NCBI GenBank assembly: GCA_023101885.1
Contig: JALPQD010000090.1
Location: 702,598-766,597 of the forward strand
From: Typhlomys cinereus
Lineage: Eukaryota > Chordata > Mammalia > Rodentia > Platacanthomyidae
DNA length: 64,000 nucleotides
Direction: 5' to 3'
The translations under genes and the position numbers were made by a program. Position 1 is the stretch's first letter. Every line of letters starts with the position of its first letter. This document shows, piece by piece, positions 1 through 10,682 of the stretch. The notes under the pieces are model-generated. The model had not been told where the DNA came from. It saw nothing but the letters and a program-made list of their open reading frames with translations, and searched no databases.

Positions 1-555
1 CACGTGGAAAGTTACAGAAAAGCCCTATGTGGGAAATAACACTGGTCCCGGGAAAGAGGAGGGCTAACCTCCGCTGAACTAGCGACCTGACGCTTGCTCA
101 TATTTTACAGCCTCTACGTGCACTTCTTACGTGAAGTATGCCAGGTCTGTCTTGACACATTATACATCTTCGTAATATCACTAAATGCCGAGAGTCTAAA
201 ATAATGACCTGACTTAGAAGGGAAAGGAAAGATCCCACATAATGAACTCCACAAGGAGACGGGAGTTGCTCCGATTGTTTCGTGTACAAGAAACTGAAAT
301 TTTAAGCATGAGACTTAATTGGGATGAGGGAATGTTTAATTAAATGATGCTGTTGTTTCTAATTATTAGTCAACATTTGGAAGCTGTCAAAAGTGAAAAA
401 TGAAATTGCATACAAAAACAAAAAATAGAAAAACATCATAGACAAACATGAAAGATAAATATGCAAGCTGCAGCAGCAAAGATTCAATCCAAAGTACAGA
501 CCAAAGATCATGTAAGGAGCTCCTAAAATTAGATGGAAGATAAAACCCAGTAGTG
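1..555. other. Unique AT-rich DNA, no gene seen
   Basis: I see no exon-like frame, RNA gene or recognisable mobile element. The stretch is moderately AT-rich with short A-runs. It ends where a SINE begins. Confidence 0.5.
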
Positions 556-819
556 AAGGCTGCAGAGATGGCTCAGGGGTTAGAGCTATAGGACCTGAGT
601 TCCGATCTTACGCAGAAATTCCAGGAAGATAAGGTGACAGCCTGAAATTTCAGCCCTGGAAAGAAGAGCCTAGAAAACCCTAGAATGAAGCAATAGGGAG
701 ACAGAACAATTCAAAATGAACCCCGATGTCATTCTTGGGCTTCCACGGGCACATACAGCTTTCAGGTGCCCTCTTGTATACATACCTGCACACACATGTA
801 TACCCGTTCACATGCGAAA

Positions 820-863
<44 letters not shown>

Positions 864-865
864 GG
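556..865 (+). repeat. B2-superfamily SINE with CA tail
   Basis: A tRNA-like head (GCAGAGATGGCTCAGGGGTT) is followed by the body shared with the other copies here: an AGCCCTGGAAAG-type segment, a degenerate GCAATAGGGAGACAGAACAA box, and a GATGTCATTCTTGGG segment. It ends in a (CA)n run at about 824-861. This copy is old: several bases in the head and the GAGTTC box are changed. Such SINEs are transcribed by RNA polymerase III and mobilised by L1; this copy is probably inert. Confidence 0.8.
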
Positions 866-2395
866 CCAAAATAACAATAGTAGACAATTATACTAAGCAT
901 CTGAAAGGAAATACAAATACACAGAGCAACAGTGTGACTGTCACAGAGATCTTCCAGAACAAAGAAAAGGCTACATGACAGAAAGACCACGTCATAACTG
1001 GGAAGAGATAACGTCACCTCATCACTATCTAAGCGTACATGTAATACGGGAGACAAAAAATATAAAAGAGGGCATTTAAGGAAAGCCCCACTGTGGTTAG
1101 GACTCAGTATTTAGATAAAAATCCAGCGGTCCCACACGGGGTTGAGATAAAGCTGCTTCCTGTAGAAAGCCGGTGTCTCCTGTTTCTATGCAAGGGCACT
1201 AGATGGGCACATTTGGATCAGCCACGTCCCGGGAGCAGGCTTCAGGTTGACACTTGTCACCACACAAAGGAAAATCAAGAAGTTCCGGGGGAGGGAGGGT
1301 TGGTTTTGTAAGTTGGTTGTCCAATGCAGTCATTAGTAAAATGCTAATGATAGAAATGTCATTGAAGGAATTCTATCAAGAACCGAAGGCAATAAAACTC
1401 CTCTGATTCCTGTTATTTCCTTGTTATTTCCTGTTACCTGTGCAGCTCCTGGCTCCACGTGGGGGAGACGGATCGTGACTTAAGTATTCATCCTTCCCAA
1501 CTCCATATTCAGAGCAATCATTTTTGAGCTTAATTACAACTAGCCTGAGTGGTGGTCTTTATACTATAGAGGCAGCAGACACTCTAAGCCTAGATTTTTT
1601 TTGAGGCTGGTGGGATTTATCTGTTTTTGTTTGTTTGTTTGTTTTGACTTTGGGAGGTAATGGGTTAATGCTTATCAGTGCACCACTATAAAGACCCCTA
1701 ATACGTAACACACTCTCTTGGAATAACTGGGAGAAGCAAGTTCCGTGCTGATGAGACTGCCCAGAAATTGACAGAAACTCTCGGGAAAGCAACTAGCAAT
1801 TGTAGCAACATCACAAAGGATCCATCATGACCTAGTTCTCTCCTCCAGGGACCTGCCTGCTTGTGCATTAAGTGAGGCGTCATTGGGAGGTTACCCAGCC
1901 AGGTCTGTGGCAGCGAGACACTTAGCCAGAGGCTGAAGAAAAAGCTGCCATCGCCTGCTCGCTTACACAGCTGTGCCAAAGAAAGGAGACCCTGTCTGTG
2001 TAAATATGGAAGCTTGCAGAGGCACGGAAGGCAGAAGAGCAAGGCTCAGCCTGGACGGCTTCTTGCTTTTAGTCTGCAAGCAGGAAACCTGACTGTGCTT
2101 ACATTTGCATGAAGGATCCCTGAGGGGCGGACTCCTGTAATAACCGCCAGTTACATGATTTCAGAGGTGACTTCCCGGCAGATTGGATAGAGTTTGTGTT
2201 CAAAGGGTCTTGCTCCTGCCTCTGCCTCCCCAGTGCTGGAGTAACAGATGTGCACCCCACATCTGGTTCCTATCAGTCCTAGGTCTGAAGGGCTCATCCG
2301 TGCTTCCACCTGATGCCTCTTTTTACTTATTTCTTTATTCTTGGGCATTTCCATATACAATTGCAACGAATTCAAGTTTTCACGCCTTAAATCTC
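866..2395. other. Unique DNA, no gene seen
   Basis: About 1.5 kb without a supported gene. It contains a short (GTTT)n run near 1625-1645 and otherwise unique sequence. Open frames here are short, overlap on both strands, and lack any recognisable domain. Confidence 0.45.
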
Positions 2396-2506
2396 TATGT
2401 CCTGACTGTGTGGTCCTTTATTAATTATGTAATCTCTCTGTGCTTCGGTTTTTCATCTGTAAAATAAGGACAGCGAGGGTATCTAACTCACAATATATCT
2501 GTTCCA
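2396..2506 (+). repeat. MIR fragment (ancient tRNA-derived SINE)
   Basis: The segment reads like the MIR core: TAATCTCTCTGTGCTTCGG, then TTTTCATCTGTAAAATAAGG, then a GGGTATCTAACTCA tail. This matches the remembered consensus order of CCTCAGTTTCCTCATCTGTAA, an AAATGGGGA stretch and the TACCT box. MIRs predate placental mammals, so this is an old, immobile fossil. Confidence 0.75.
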
Positions 2507-2584
2507 CACTTCACAAGTCCCAAGTCCCAGGTGGTCAAGTGAAGAATTTGTTTTGTTTTTCAGAGACTAAACAACATATTCTTT

Positions 2585-2985
2585 TTTATTTAATATTTTT
2601 TATTTGTTTCCTAGTTTTACAAGCAGATTGAGAACTTATCCCTGCCTCTTTCTCCTTCCTGCGTCCTTCCTATCTCCCCAACCCCCCTTCATCAATCCAT
2701 TCCACTCCCTTGCTCTTGCCTGTCCATTTCTATGGGCCCCAGGGTTCCTTCTGACTTGTCTACACTTGTGGGGGTTCAAGCTTCTATGGCATACCAAATG
2801 GCCCATCCTCAGGCTGCCCCACTGATAGGAGCACTCCTCTTCACCCATCTAGCCCTAGTCTCCAAGGTTTCTGCTGCATGGAATTATCTCTGCTGAGATT
2901 CTTACTAGTCTATGCAGGCACGTTGGTTTGTCAGTCTTTATGCAGGTCTGGTAAAGACAAGTCTCATTATAGTGAGTAACATAGT
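2585..2985 (-). repeat. Possible L1 3'UTR fragment
   Basis: A pyrimidine-rich segment (CTGCCTCTTTCTCCTTCCTG and similar) is followed by a GCAGGTCTGGTAAAGACAAG block. This looks like rodent L1 3'UTR read in reverse. No poly(A) tail or TSD is visible, so the assignment rests on compositional and partial motif similarity only. It could equally be unique DNA. Confidence 0.3.
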
Positions 2986-3265
2986 CTTTATTCAGAAAAT
3001 TTTGTACAGTTCAGATGATGCAAAAATATATTGACAACTGAATTGGGGAAGGGATGTAATTTATCATGAATGGAAGGGGAAACAAGTATCTCTATGCAAT
3101 CTCTTTGTTTGTATCACTCTGATATTTTTCTGTCTTTAAAGAACAGGAAATCAAAGAATGAACGAAGAGTCAAGCATTTAGTCACCAGTGTGGACAGCAG
3201 GCTATCTTTTTTGTTTTTGTGAGGAATGTTTAAACAGGACAAAAATCAACAGTATAAAAGCAAAT

Positions 3266-3487
3266 GCAGGGCTGGAGAGATGGTTCAGAGGTTAAGACTC
3301 TGTCTTGCAAGCAGAAGGTCCTGGATTTGGGTCCCAGGTCCCATGTAAAAGCATCAGGTGAAACAGCGGCCTGCACTTCCAGCCCTGGTGGGCAGAGCCT
3401 GGGAAATCCCAGAGTAAAGCAAGAAGGAGGTGGAAGTTATCCAGGATGATTCCCAAAGTCAACTTGGTCCTCCACAGACACACAGTG

Positions 3488-3567
<80 letters not shown>

Positions 3568-3606
3568 TGCACGCGTGCAAAATAAATAAATATATAAATG
3601 TTTAAA
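3266..3606 (+). repeat. B2-superfamily SINE with (TC)n(CA)n tail
   Basis: A near-complete copy: head GGCTGGAGAGATGGTTCAGA, a GGTCCTGGATTTGGGTCCCA box-B region, GCAGAGCCTGGGAAATCCCA, ATCCAGGATGATTCCCAAAG and CCTCCACAGACACACAGTGG. It then has a 36-bp TC run (3491-3526) and a CA run (to 3564), closing with AATAAATAAATATATAAATG. The compound microsatellite sits exactly at the family's CA-rich 3' end. Confidence 0.9.
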
Positions 3607-3702
3607 AAGACATCACAATGGAACATTACTCTGTCAAAACCACAGAGACAAACATTTCCCAAGGAGCCACAAGAAAGGAATCAGGTGGAGTGGATTTTGG
3701 CA

Positions 3703-4032
3703 TCAAAACAGGACATTTCCTGATAGGCTTAGTGGAAGGGGCACTAAGGAAATGAGGGAGGAGCCACGGCGGGGGAGGCCCCCAGAGAGGCCCCTAGGGA
3801 TGCCCTGAAGCGGGGATGATGGCAGGAGCCCAGAGTGCGCTGGAGGACCCCGTGTCTCCAGAAGGTTCCAGGGCTGCGGGTGCTGGGAAGGGGCCAGGCA
3901 GACGGCCAATATGGTCAGGACAAGCACAGCAGTGCCACCAGAGACCCTCATCAAGAAGGCGACAAGGAGCAAGGCAGCGCGTCCAGCTGCCTTCCCTCGG
4001 TTCTCTTGGGCAAGAGTTTTCTCAGGGTCCAA
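3703..4032 (-). CDS. Unrecognised open frame with a hydrophobic segment
   Basis: A 109-codon open frame in repeat-free DNA. Residues 1-16 are polar and charged (MDPEKTLAQENRGKAAG). Residues 17-47 are two hydrophobic runs separated by an arginine (AALLLVAFLMRVSG then TAVLVLTILAVCLAP), like a type II membrane anchor or signal-anchor. The rest is proline- and leucine-rich with no motif. I could not match it to a family. It might be a first exon of a small membrane protein, but a longer overlapping frame on the plus strand and the lack of a promoter or obvious splice partner make chance more likely. Confidence 0.12.
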   Translation of the reverse strand: MDPEKTLAQENRGKAAGRAALLLVAFLMRVSGGTAVLVLTILAVCLAPSQHPQPWNLLETRGPPAHSGLLPSSPLQGIPRGLSGGLPRRGSSLISLVPLPLSLSGNVLF

Positions 4033-4544
4033 GGCCTTGGCGCGTTATCTTTTCTCCTGCTGAGCCAGAACACCTGGTCAGGAAGCTTCGGGAAGGAAGG
4101 AGAATCTTCCCTCGCTCAGCTTAGGGGAAGTCTGCCCCTGCTCTTGGGCAGGACAGCACAGCAGCAGGAGCATGAGGGGGAGGAAATTCTTCACATCCTG
4201 GGAGACAGGAAGCAGAGCGAAAAGGAAATACAGAAAAAAGCCACGGCTGGTCTAGTCCCCAAGGACCCGTTGCTGGTGATTTATCAGCTCCCAACAGGGC
4301 CTCACGCTACGAGTCCACGAAGGAACTGATCCACTCATTAGGTTCCAGCCCTCACAATCTCTCTCTGGAAATTTCCTTACAGACACTCTCTATAAGGTGG
4401 GTTTAAAATTGACAGTCGAAACTGACTATACACCAAACACAGGCCATAAAGCTCACCCGCTTAAGTAAAAGCCAATGGGTTTAGTATATTAACGGAATTG
4501 TGCAACCATAAGAGCTACCCAGTTCCAGAACCTTCACCCCCTGA

Positions 4545-5057
4545 AAGAGAATCACAACCAACAGAATGTATGCATGTCTATGGAATGTATTAGACTGACT
4601 TACAAGATAAAATCTCAATAGTCTAACAGTAGCTGCCGATACTTGCTCATTTCAGGACCCGAATATCTCAGCAATGGGGCTGAAGATCAAAGGATCCCTG
4701 GAGGATCTCCCAGTAGTCCCAGTCTGGTACTGAAGACTACAGGATTCCCCAAGGGTCTCTAAGCCTCCAAAACACTGCAGGTTTGAAAAGGTTGGGCTTT
4801 GACATCAGCAAGGAACGGCAGTAGTAGAGAAAAATGAGCTCACCCACACAGGGCAAGAGAGATGGAGCCCCTCCCCTTTGCACTTGGCCCCCACTAGAAA
4901 GTATCACTCACTATGGGCTGGATCTCCCACATCAGTTAGACCACCTTCTGCAGACTTATTCAAGGGCTTGCCTGAACTGCCAATTCTCCACAGCTGTGTC
5001 CAAAGCTTGGCCTACAACTGTCAAATTGACACCTGTATATCTATCATACCTATAACA
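4545..5057 (-). mobile_element. MaLR-type LTR, divergent
   Basis: Read on the minus strand it starts TGTTATAGGTATGATAG, then GGTGTCAATTTGACAGTTG. That is the TGTCAAxTTGACA box typical of ORR1/MT-like MaLR LTRs. A purine-poor body with a TGGGAGATCCAGCCCATAGT-type segment follows. The far part (around 4580-4660) resembles the matching part of the LTR near 46.98 kb (GAATGTATT...GACTTAC, TAGTCTAACAGTAGCTGCC). MaLRs are non-autonomous relatives of ERVL. Confidence 0.55.
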
Positions 5058-5501
5058 GTTTCTCTTAACGAAATTTCCTCCATCCAGCACTCCAGTTAAA
5101 CTTCAGGCAAGCTTTCAGGATGAGGGCAAAACTTCACTAAACTCTCGGCCAACACATGGCTCCATGTGCCACTCGTCCAGCTGCAAACAGTCTCTGTTCC
5201 CCTCTGGACCATCACAAGCTGGGCTTCCACTGTCTGCGTCTCTCACAGCATTGCTCTCCTCTGAGCTCTCACAAGAAAGATCCCTTTGGCCCAACCGCCA
5301 AGACGCAAAGACTTGCCCAGCACAAAGTCCCAAAATTCTCCGTATTTCTCCCAACAAACAGTTCCAAAGGTATACTAGCCACATCACAGCATTGGCCATG
5401 CTTCTGGGTACAAACTTCTCTCAGCTTCACAAACAGCTTCATGTTATGGTTCCAGCTGTTCTTAATCTCACAGCAATACCCCACTACCCGGTACCAATTT
5501 C
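5058..5501 (-). mobile_element. MaLR internal remnant with primer binding site
   Basis: Immediately 3' (minus strand) of the LTR at 5502-5857 lies TGGTACCGGGTAGTGGGG (5479-5496). This is close to the tRNA-Leu-type primer binding site used by ERVL/MaLR elements. The following ~420 bp are non-coding internal sequence, as usual for MaLR. No gag or pol is visible. Confidence 0.6.
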
Positions 5502-5857
5502 TGTAAGGATTACTTTTGACTGTTGCAGTGAGAGAGCACCCAAAGTCAAGCAACTTAAGGGAGAAAGGGAGATCTATTCAGCTTACAGTTCCAGAGGGGA
5601 GAAACAGTCTTTCATGGTGGAGGTGGCATGGCTGGCAGGTCAAAGCTGGAGGAGGCTAAGTCACCACAGACATCTTGGAGGCTGAGAGCTGCAGACTGCT
5701 TGCTGCAAAGGCCAACTTCTCCTGGAGGTAGGGTGGGACTCATCCACCTCAAGGCCCACCCCTTGTGACTGCCTTCCTCCAGCAAGCTCTACCTCTCAAG
5801 GTGTCATGACCTCGCCAAACACATGGCACTGTGGGGGACACATTTCAAGCCATGACA
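5502..5857 (-). mobile_element. MaLR LTR (MT/ORR-like), 5' LTR of a remnant
   Basis: On the minus strand it begins TGTCATGGCTTGAAATGTGT and ends AGTAATCCTTACA, that is TG...CA. Inside are GGAACTGTAAGCTGAATAGA (a decayed AATAAA-type signal) and CCTTAAGTTGCTTGACTTTG near the end, both hallmarks of MaLR 3' regions. The primer binding site follows directly. A partly similar LTR lies at 54.9 kb. Confidence 0.7.
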
Positions 5858-6624
5858 ATATCCCCCAAAGAAACACTACTCCCAGCAATGTTCCACTGCC
5901 TATCCCGCTTCCATACCGCTCCTGATAATTCTAGTCCCCGCTTCATCTCTGTAGAGTGCCTGTTTCAAATGTCACCACTTGTGGTCTTCAATGAAGGCTC
6001 GTTCACTTAACATAATGTTTCTAAAATGGCGCCTGTTACTTATACACGACACACCTTCGTTCTACCGATGATTAATCCTTTCTATTCAGCCATCGCTGGA
6101 CAGACATTTTAGCTGCATGGAAAGTGATGCTTCGAACCCGCGGTGGTTTCCCACCTCCCTCCCTGCATCATTCAGCATTTCATCACCATGGAAATCAATG
6201 TCGCAAAAGCAAAGATCTGCTTCGGCTCAGTGCTTCAGAGACTTCAGCCCATGGCCGCCTGGCTCCTTTGTTTCCCGCTCTGTAGCGAGGCGGAGCATCA
6301 CGTGCAGAGTGTGTAGAATAGAACATGTCCCCTCCTGGTGGCCAGGACACAGAAAGCAGAGAAAGAAAGGAACTGAGGACAATGCATGGGTGGTCCCAGC
6401 GATCTACTTTCTCCAAGAAAGTCCCACCTCTGAACAAGCCGCTAAGCTTGGAGCCATCAGTGGGCTGAGCCGCGGATGAGTTTGGGACCCTCCTGGACCA
6501 CCCCACGGCCTCTTAATAGCCCCCTGTTTGAACACTGTTCGGCCTTGAAGACTGAGGACCAAGGAGTCTGCGGTGAGATCCGTGTCCTGACCCCATTAGG
6601 ACTTGTTGTGACAAATGCTTGTTT
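5858..6624. other. Unique DNA, no gene seen
   Basis: About 770 bp with mixed composition and no clear repeat or domain-bearing frame. Confidence 0.4.
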
Positions 6625-6790
6625 CATGGGCACAAGGAGGAGGAGGAGAAAAAGGAGGACTGAGAAGAGGAAGATTAGGAAGAAGAGAAAGAACAGGAAA
6701 AAGAAGAGGAGAAGAAGGAGAGGAAGAGATGAAGAAAGAGAAGAGAAGGAGGAGAAAGAAGAAAAGAAAGAATAAGACGAGGAGAAGGAG
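6625..6790 (+). repeat. Polypurine tract (GGA/GAA)n
   Basis: About 150 bases of almost pure A/G on the plus strand, mostly AGGAGG, AAGAAG and GAAAG units. It creates lysine/arginine/glutamate frames on the plus strand and serine/phenylalanine/leucine frames on the minus. The strand asymmetry allows triplex (H-DNA) formation; otherwise it is an impure microsatellite. Confidence 0.9.
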
Positions 6791-6835
6791 GACTGGAAAG
6801 ATGATTCACAGTTCAAATCCCTAGAACTCGTACAC

Positions 6836-7095
6836 ACATAGTCCACACATGGTAGCACATGCCTTAATTCCAGCTCCTGCAATGGAACGGGAGGCAGCAA
6901 CAGGAGACTCTCCAGAAACCGTCGGCCAGTGCGCACAGCAACAAACACCACAAAGGAGACCCTGCCTCAGAACAAGATGGACTTAAGAACCAACACCCGA
7001 GGTCGTTACAACACTTGTGTCATGACACGTGCACACCCACACTCACACACACAAATGTGCACACACGCGCACGCGCACACACACACGCACACACA
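6836..7095 (+). repeat. Degenerate B1-like SINE with CA-rich tail
   Basis: The 7SL-like order is visible: TGGTAGCACATGCCTTAATT, CCAGCTCCTGCAATGG..GGGAGGCAG, and GACCCTGCCTCAGAACAAGA (relative of the usual CCCTGTCTCAAAA end). A region of ACAC/GCGC alternation follows at 7024-7095. It is old and partly rearranged. Confidence 0.5.
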
Positions 7096-7597
7096 AGCCA
7101 AGCGTCTATCAACAAGAGAATGACAAACCAACCACAGAAGAACCATGTCACAGAACATGGCTGGGCTCAGTCATAAGTAGACGGCTCAGAGGGCAGCGGT
7201 GGGTGCGGATCCATTAAGAGCCATTCTGAGCTGAATGGTTGACCCATTCTTAAACATCATGTGAACCTCAGACCCATTCTTAAACATCACGCTGAATGGA
7301 ACCTACCAGACGCCAAAGGGGGTGCAGTACATGGTTCTAATCTTAGGAATCTCAAGAGGAGAAAGCATGCCATGGTGCTAGAAGTCAGAAGGGGTTGCCT
7401 CTGGCTGAGGATGAGAGAGGGGTGAGCTTTACTAGAAAGGGCTCAAGGGAACTCCTAGGACAAAGGCAAGTTTCTATATCATGATTTGGGTCTTGGTTAT
7501 GCAGCTGTACACATTAGCTGAAACCCACTGAACTTGTTCTTAAGATGAGCTCTTTGCACGGAGCAATATGTAGATTATGTTGTCAGAATGGCAGACT

Positions 7598-7598
7598 A

Positions 7599-7629
<31 letters not shown>
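7598..7629. repeat. (TC)n microsatellite
   Basis: A near-perfect run of CT dinucleotides of about 32 bases, standing alone in unique DNA. Confidence 0.95.
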
Positions 7630-7630
<1 letters not shown>

Positions 7631-7769
7631 CTTTGATTCTACAGGCATCTGGCAAATTTCATTCCATTTTGATATTGATCGTGAGTAACGACCATCTTTC
7701 CTTTAATTCTCTTCACCCTTAAATGATGTGATTGCTGCCATCTTGCTCCATTGACCCCGGCGCTCGCTG

Positions 7770-7950
7770 TTTCCGTCTACTTGGGCTGCTGTAACAAAGC
7801 ACCGCAGACTAGGCAGCTGACAGACAAGAAAAAACGAATTTCTCCTGACTCCAAAAGCAGGAAGCCCAAGTTTAGACACCAGCAGATTCACCCTCAGAGA
7901 GGATCCACTTCTTGGCTAACGAATGGCAAAAGACTCCCTTAGGCTTGGTT
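7770..7950 (-). repeat. Possible ancient mammalian LTR fragment
   Basis: CTTGGGCTGCTGTAACAAAG followed by CACCGCAGACTAGGCAGCTG resembles a common mammalian LTR-type repeat that usually reads GGCTGCCATAACAAAGTACC. The middle is too divergent for a confident family name. Confidence 0.35.
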
Positions 7951-7961
7951 GTGTGTGTATG

Positions 7962-8050
7962 TGTAAGAGAGAGAGAGAGACAGAGAGAGACAGAGACAAG
8001 TGTGTGCCTACAGCAGAGAGAGAGAGAGACAGAGACAGAGAGAGAGATCA
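7962..8050 (+). repeat. Interrupted (GA)n microsatellite
   Basis: Two GA/GACA-rich blocks at roughly 7967-8000 and 8013-8048, separated by a short TGTGTGCCTACAGCAG spacer. Interestingly that spacer echoes the minisatellite unit 450 bp downstream. Confidence 0.85.
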
Positions 8051-8447
8051 GTGTCTAGGTGAAGGGACAGTGCTTACAACATCCCCTTGTGGAGGAAGAT
8101 TCAGAAGATGACACTGGCTAATTGTAACATCCAAGAAACGATCCCTCACCAAATGCACAAGACTGAATCAGGCCCCCTTGGTGTGAGGAAGAGGAGGAGC
8201 TGGCAGGGCCAAAAGTAAGCCAGGGAAGATGAGGTCAGGTGGAGAGAGCCGAGTGGAGGAGCCGCATATCTCTGGTAAGTCAGAAACGCAAAGGTGGGGG
8301 AGGCAATCCTGCAGGTGCTGGGAGGCGGGGACAGCGCAGGGCTGCGACACCACAGGTGAGACCGGAGCCCAGGACTAGCAAGTAGGGAGGTGTCGGGTGA
8401 GAGCTTGGAAGGAAGTAGCATTTGAGTCTTCAGAACACAATACTCCA

Positions 8448-8692
8448 GTGTGTGCCGACAGCAATGCAGCAATGCACCAGTGTGTGCCTACAGCAAGCAG
8501 TGTGTTCCTACAACAATGCACAAGTGTGTGCCTACGGCATGCACAAGTGTGTTCCTACGGCAGTGCACAAGTGTGTTTCTGCAGCAAGCAGTGCACAAGT
8601 GTGTTCCTACCGCAATGCACAAGTATGTTTCTATAGCAATACAGCAGTGCACAAGTGTGTTCCTACAACTATGCAAAAGTGTGTTGCTCCAA
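8448..8692 (+). repeat. Minisatellite, ~24-bp unit
   Basis: Nine or so diverged copies of a unit close to GTGTGTTCCTACGGCAGTGCACAA (spacing 20, 23, 24, 28 or 32 bases). Copies differ by loss or gain of AGCA-type blocks. No stop codon occurs in several frames, so overlapping Cys/Val/Pro/Thr-rich frames run through it; these are repeat translations and not a gene. Confidence 0.9.
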
Positions 8693-9102
8693 GTAAGAAT
8701 ACCCTTCTCCATCTTCTCGCTGTGCTGGGGGTGGGGTGGGTGGGGCTGCGTCTTCTGGACAGGGCAGTAGGGCAGCATTGTGACAGGTGATTCAGAAGGA
8801 CCGGGAAGGTTTGGCTGCATCTGACGAGGGCACTGCTCGTGTTCCTCCAGCGCTGCCCGCTTCATCCCCCTCCGGACTGGGTGATTGTGAATCCACGAAT
8901 GGCCACAGCAGCCCAGAGGATTCGAGAAGCAAACTGAGGGGCAAGAAGCTGTTCTTGGGTGACAAGGGAGAACATGGGTCAGAGACCCACAGAACACAGG
9001 ACCAAGAACACAGCCATGCAGGGGAGCAAGTCAGTCTCCAAAGGCCTTTAAAGGGGGCCATGCTAAGGGATTTCTTGAGCCACCCTTTAAATACTATCAC
9101 TC
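8693..9102. other. Unique DNA, no gene seen
   Basis: Short segment between the minisatellite and the L1 insertion. It has no recognisable element. Confidence 0.4.
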
Positions 9103-9117
9103 AAGATGTACACACAA

Positions 9118-9892
9118 GTGGCAGATAAAAACTAACCATTTCGCAGATGAGTGATTGACCCCTCCCTCACTGTGGTTTCCTACTTTTATTACATCTACCT
9201 TTGAATATACTCTTATAACAAGACTCTAGTTTAACAGGTTTTTATCTCTGGCCAGGGGGTGACATACAATACCCATCAGGATGGAGTGAAGGGCATTGCA
9301 GGAGCAGCAAAACTGCAAAAGAAAATCAACGAACCATAATCCAGAACATCAGAGACTCTATATCAACCGCCTAGAACTAGGCCAGCCTAATCTCTCCCCA
9401 TCCTGAAGCTCAGGGAAATTTGCAGAAGAGGGGGCGGTAAGATTGTAAGAGCACAAGGATAGGAGGAGCAATGATATGCAAGATACTCCACACAAGTTAG
9501 GGCTGAAGCAATCACAATTGGACTTTGCATGCCCTGCGCAATGTCCCACACACTATTGACCTCACAAAGTCTAGCATCTGCTAAAGGCACCAAGATCCTT
9601 GGAGGCAAGAGATTGACAGCCATAGTAGTGTTCCTATGCTTAAGGGGAACATGGGAAAGCGTTCAGGGAAATGCCAATGGGTCCTTGTACGTCATCGGAG
9701 AGGAGGACCAAGAGGAGAGTCAGGCATGCACAATAAAGGACTCTCGGGGAATGGGGGCAGGAGGCACTGGGGGATGGGGAGGGAGGGGTGAGGGAAGGGA
9801 GAGCAGGGGGTGGGGGGGGGGGGGGAGGGAGGGAACCGGTGTAGCTACTGTTTGTATGAGCGGAAATAATAATAAAAAATGTTAAAAAAAAA
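9118..9892 (+). mobile_element. 5'-truncated L1-type insertion (3' end)
   Basis: The insertion is bounded by a perfect 15-bp target-site duplication AAGATGTACACACAA at 9103-9117 and 9893-9907, and ends in a poly(A) tail after AATAATAATAAAAAATG. Its last 575 bp match the insertion at 11.8 kb (about 85-90% by eye). A G-rich purine tract (9754-9832) precedes the tail, as in rodent L1 3'UTRs. No ORF2 sequence is recognisable, so calling it L1 rests on tail, TSD and tract. The TSD being intact suggests a fairly recent event. Confidence 0.75.
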
Positions 9893-9907
9893 AAGATGTA
9901 CACACAA

Positions 9908-10589
9908 AAACCTCTTTTTCTATCTTTTTAATCCATATACCTCAGGTAATTTTTTCGATATGAGAAACACAAGGAATTTTATTGAAGCATAATAAACGAT
10001 TTGAAGAAAAAGTGGCCCAAGCTTGAGAAAAGTAATATTTTACCTAATAATTATTTTCTGACTAGTTGGTATATAAATCACAAAGCAGTACAGTCTATTT
10101 GCTCAAAAAATAGATCTGTTGAAGAACAAAGTTTTCCTCAAAAACTGAAAGTGTTAAGGACAGTGATATATATCCCTGCGTGCATTCTGTGAAGCCAGCC
10201 AAGCACACGTTTCCTTCTAGGCACATCTGTGGTTGCTCCGCACTGCCTGTAAGAACTCAGGTCTCATTTCCTTGTCGCCACCAAAGGGGGCCACAGATCA
10301 CCAACCACAGGGACGGAAACCCAGAGCATGGTGGGAATGCTGCCAAGATTCATCCAGCTCCGTAGCTTCGTGGTATACCTGCTGTGGGAGTGTGGGCCAC
10401 CCTCCCCCCACAACTCCCCATGTCTGGACCTGGGCCCCAACTGCCAGTGCTGCCCGTCTCAGACTTGGCCCTCGTTCCACGTGGCTAAGCCAGAGACAAT
10501 GGCCAGCGCTTAAGCCTGCGTGAGTCAGCCGTGCCCAGAAAGTATTTTACGAAAAGCAACCAGCTGGACTTGGGTGGGTACTGCTGTCT
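9908..10589. other. Unique DNA, no gene seen
   Basis: The first ~280 bases are AT-rich; 10195-10560 is GC-richer with short overlapping frames on both strands and no recognised domain. Nothing supports an exon. Confidence 0.4.
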
Positions 10590-10682
10590 GCACTTCTGTC
10601 GATGAGGAAACGAGGCCCCAAGAAGTCAGATAACCTCCCCCAGCATCACACGGCTGGTGGACACTGAGACTGCCAGGCCTCC
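10590..10682 (-). repeat. MIR fragment
   Basis: GATGAGGAAACGAGGCCCCA followed by AGTCAGATAACCTCCCC and CATCACACGGCTGGTGG is the reverse complement of the MIR core (GTGTGACC...AACTTACTTAACC...CTCATC). It is short and ancient. Confidence 0.8.

Noticed and set aside
8448..8692. Regularly spaced repeats that might suggest a CRISPR-like array
   Set aside because: Units are head-to-tail without unique spacers and the genome is a rodent's; it is a minisatellite.
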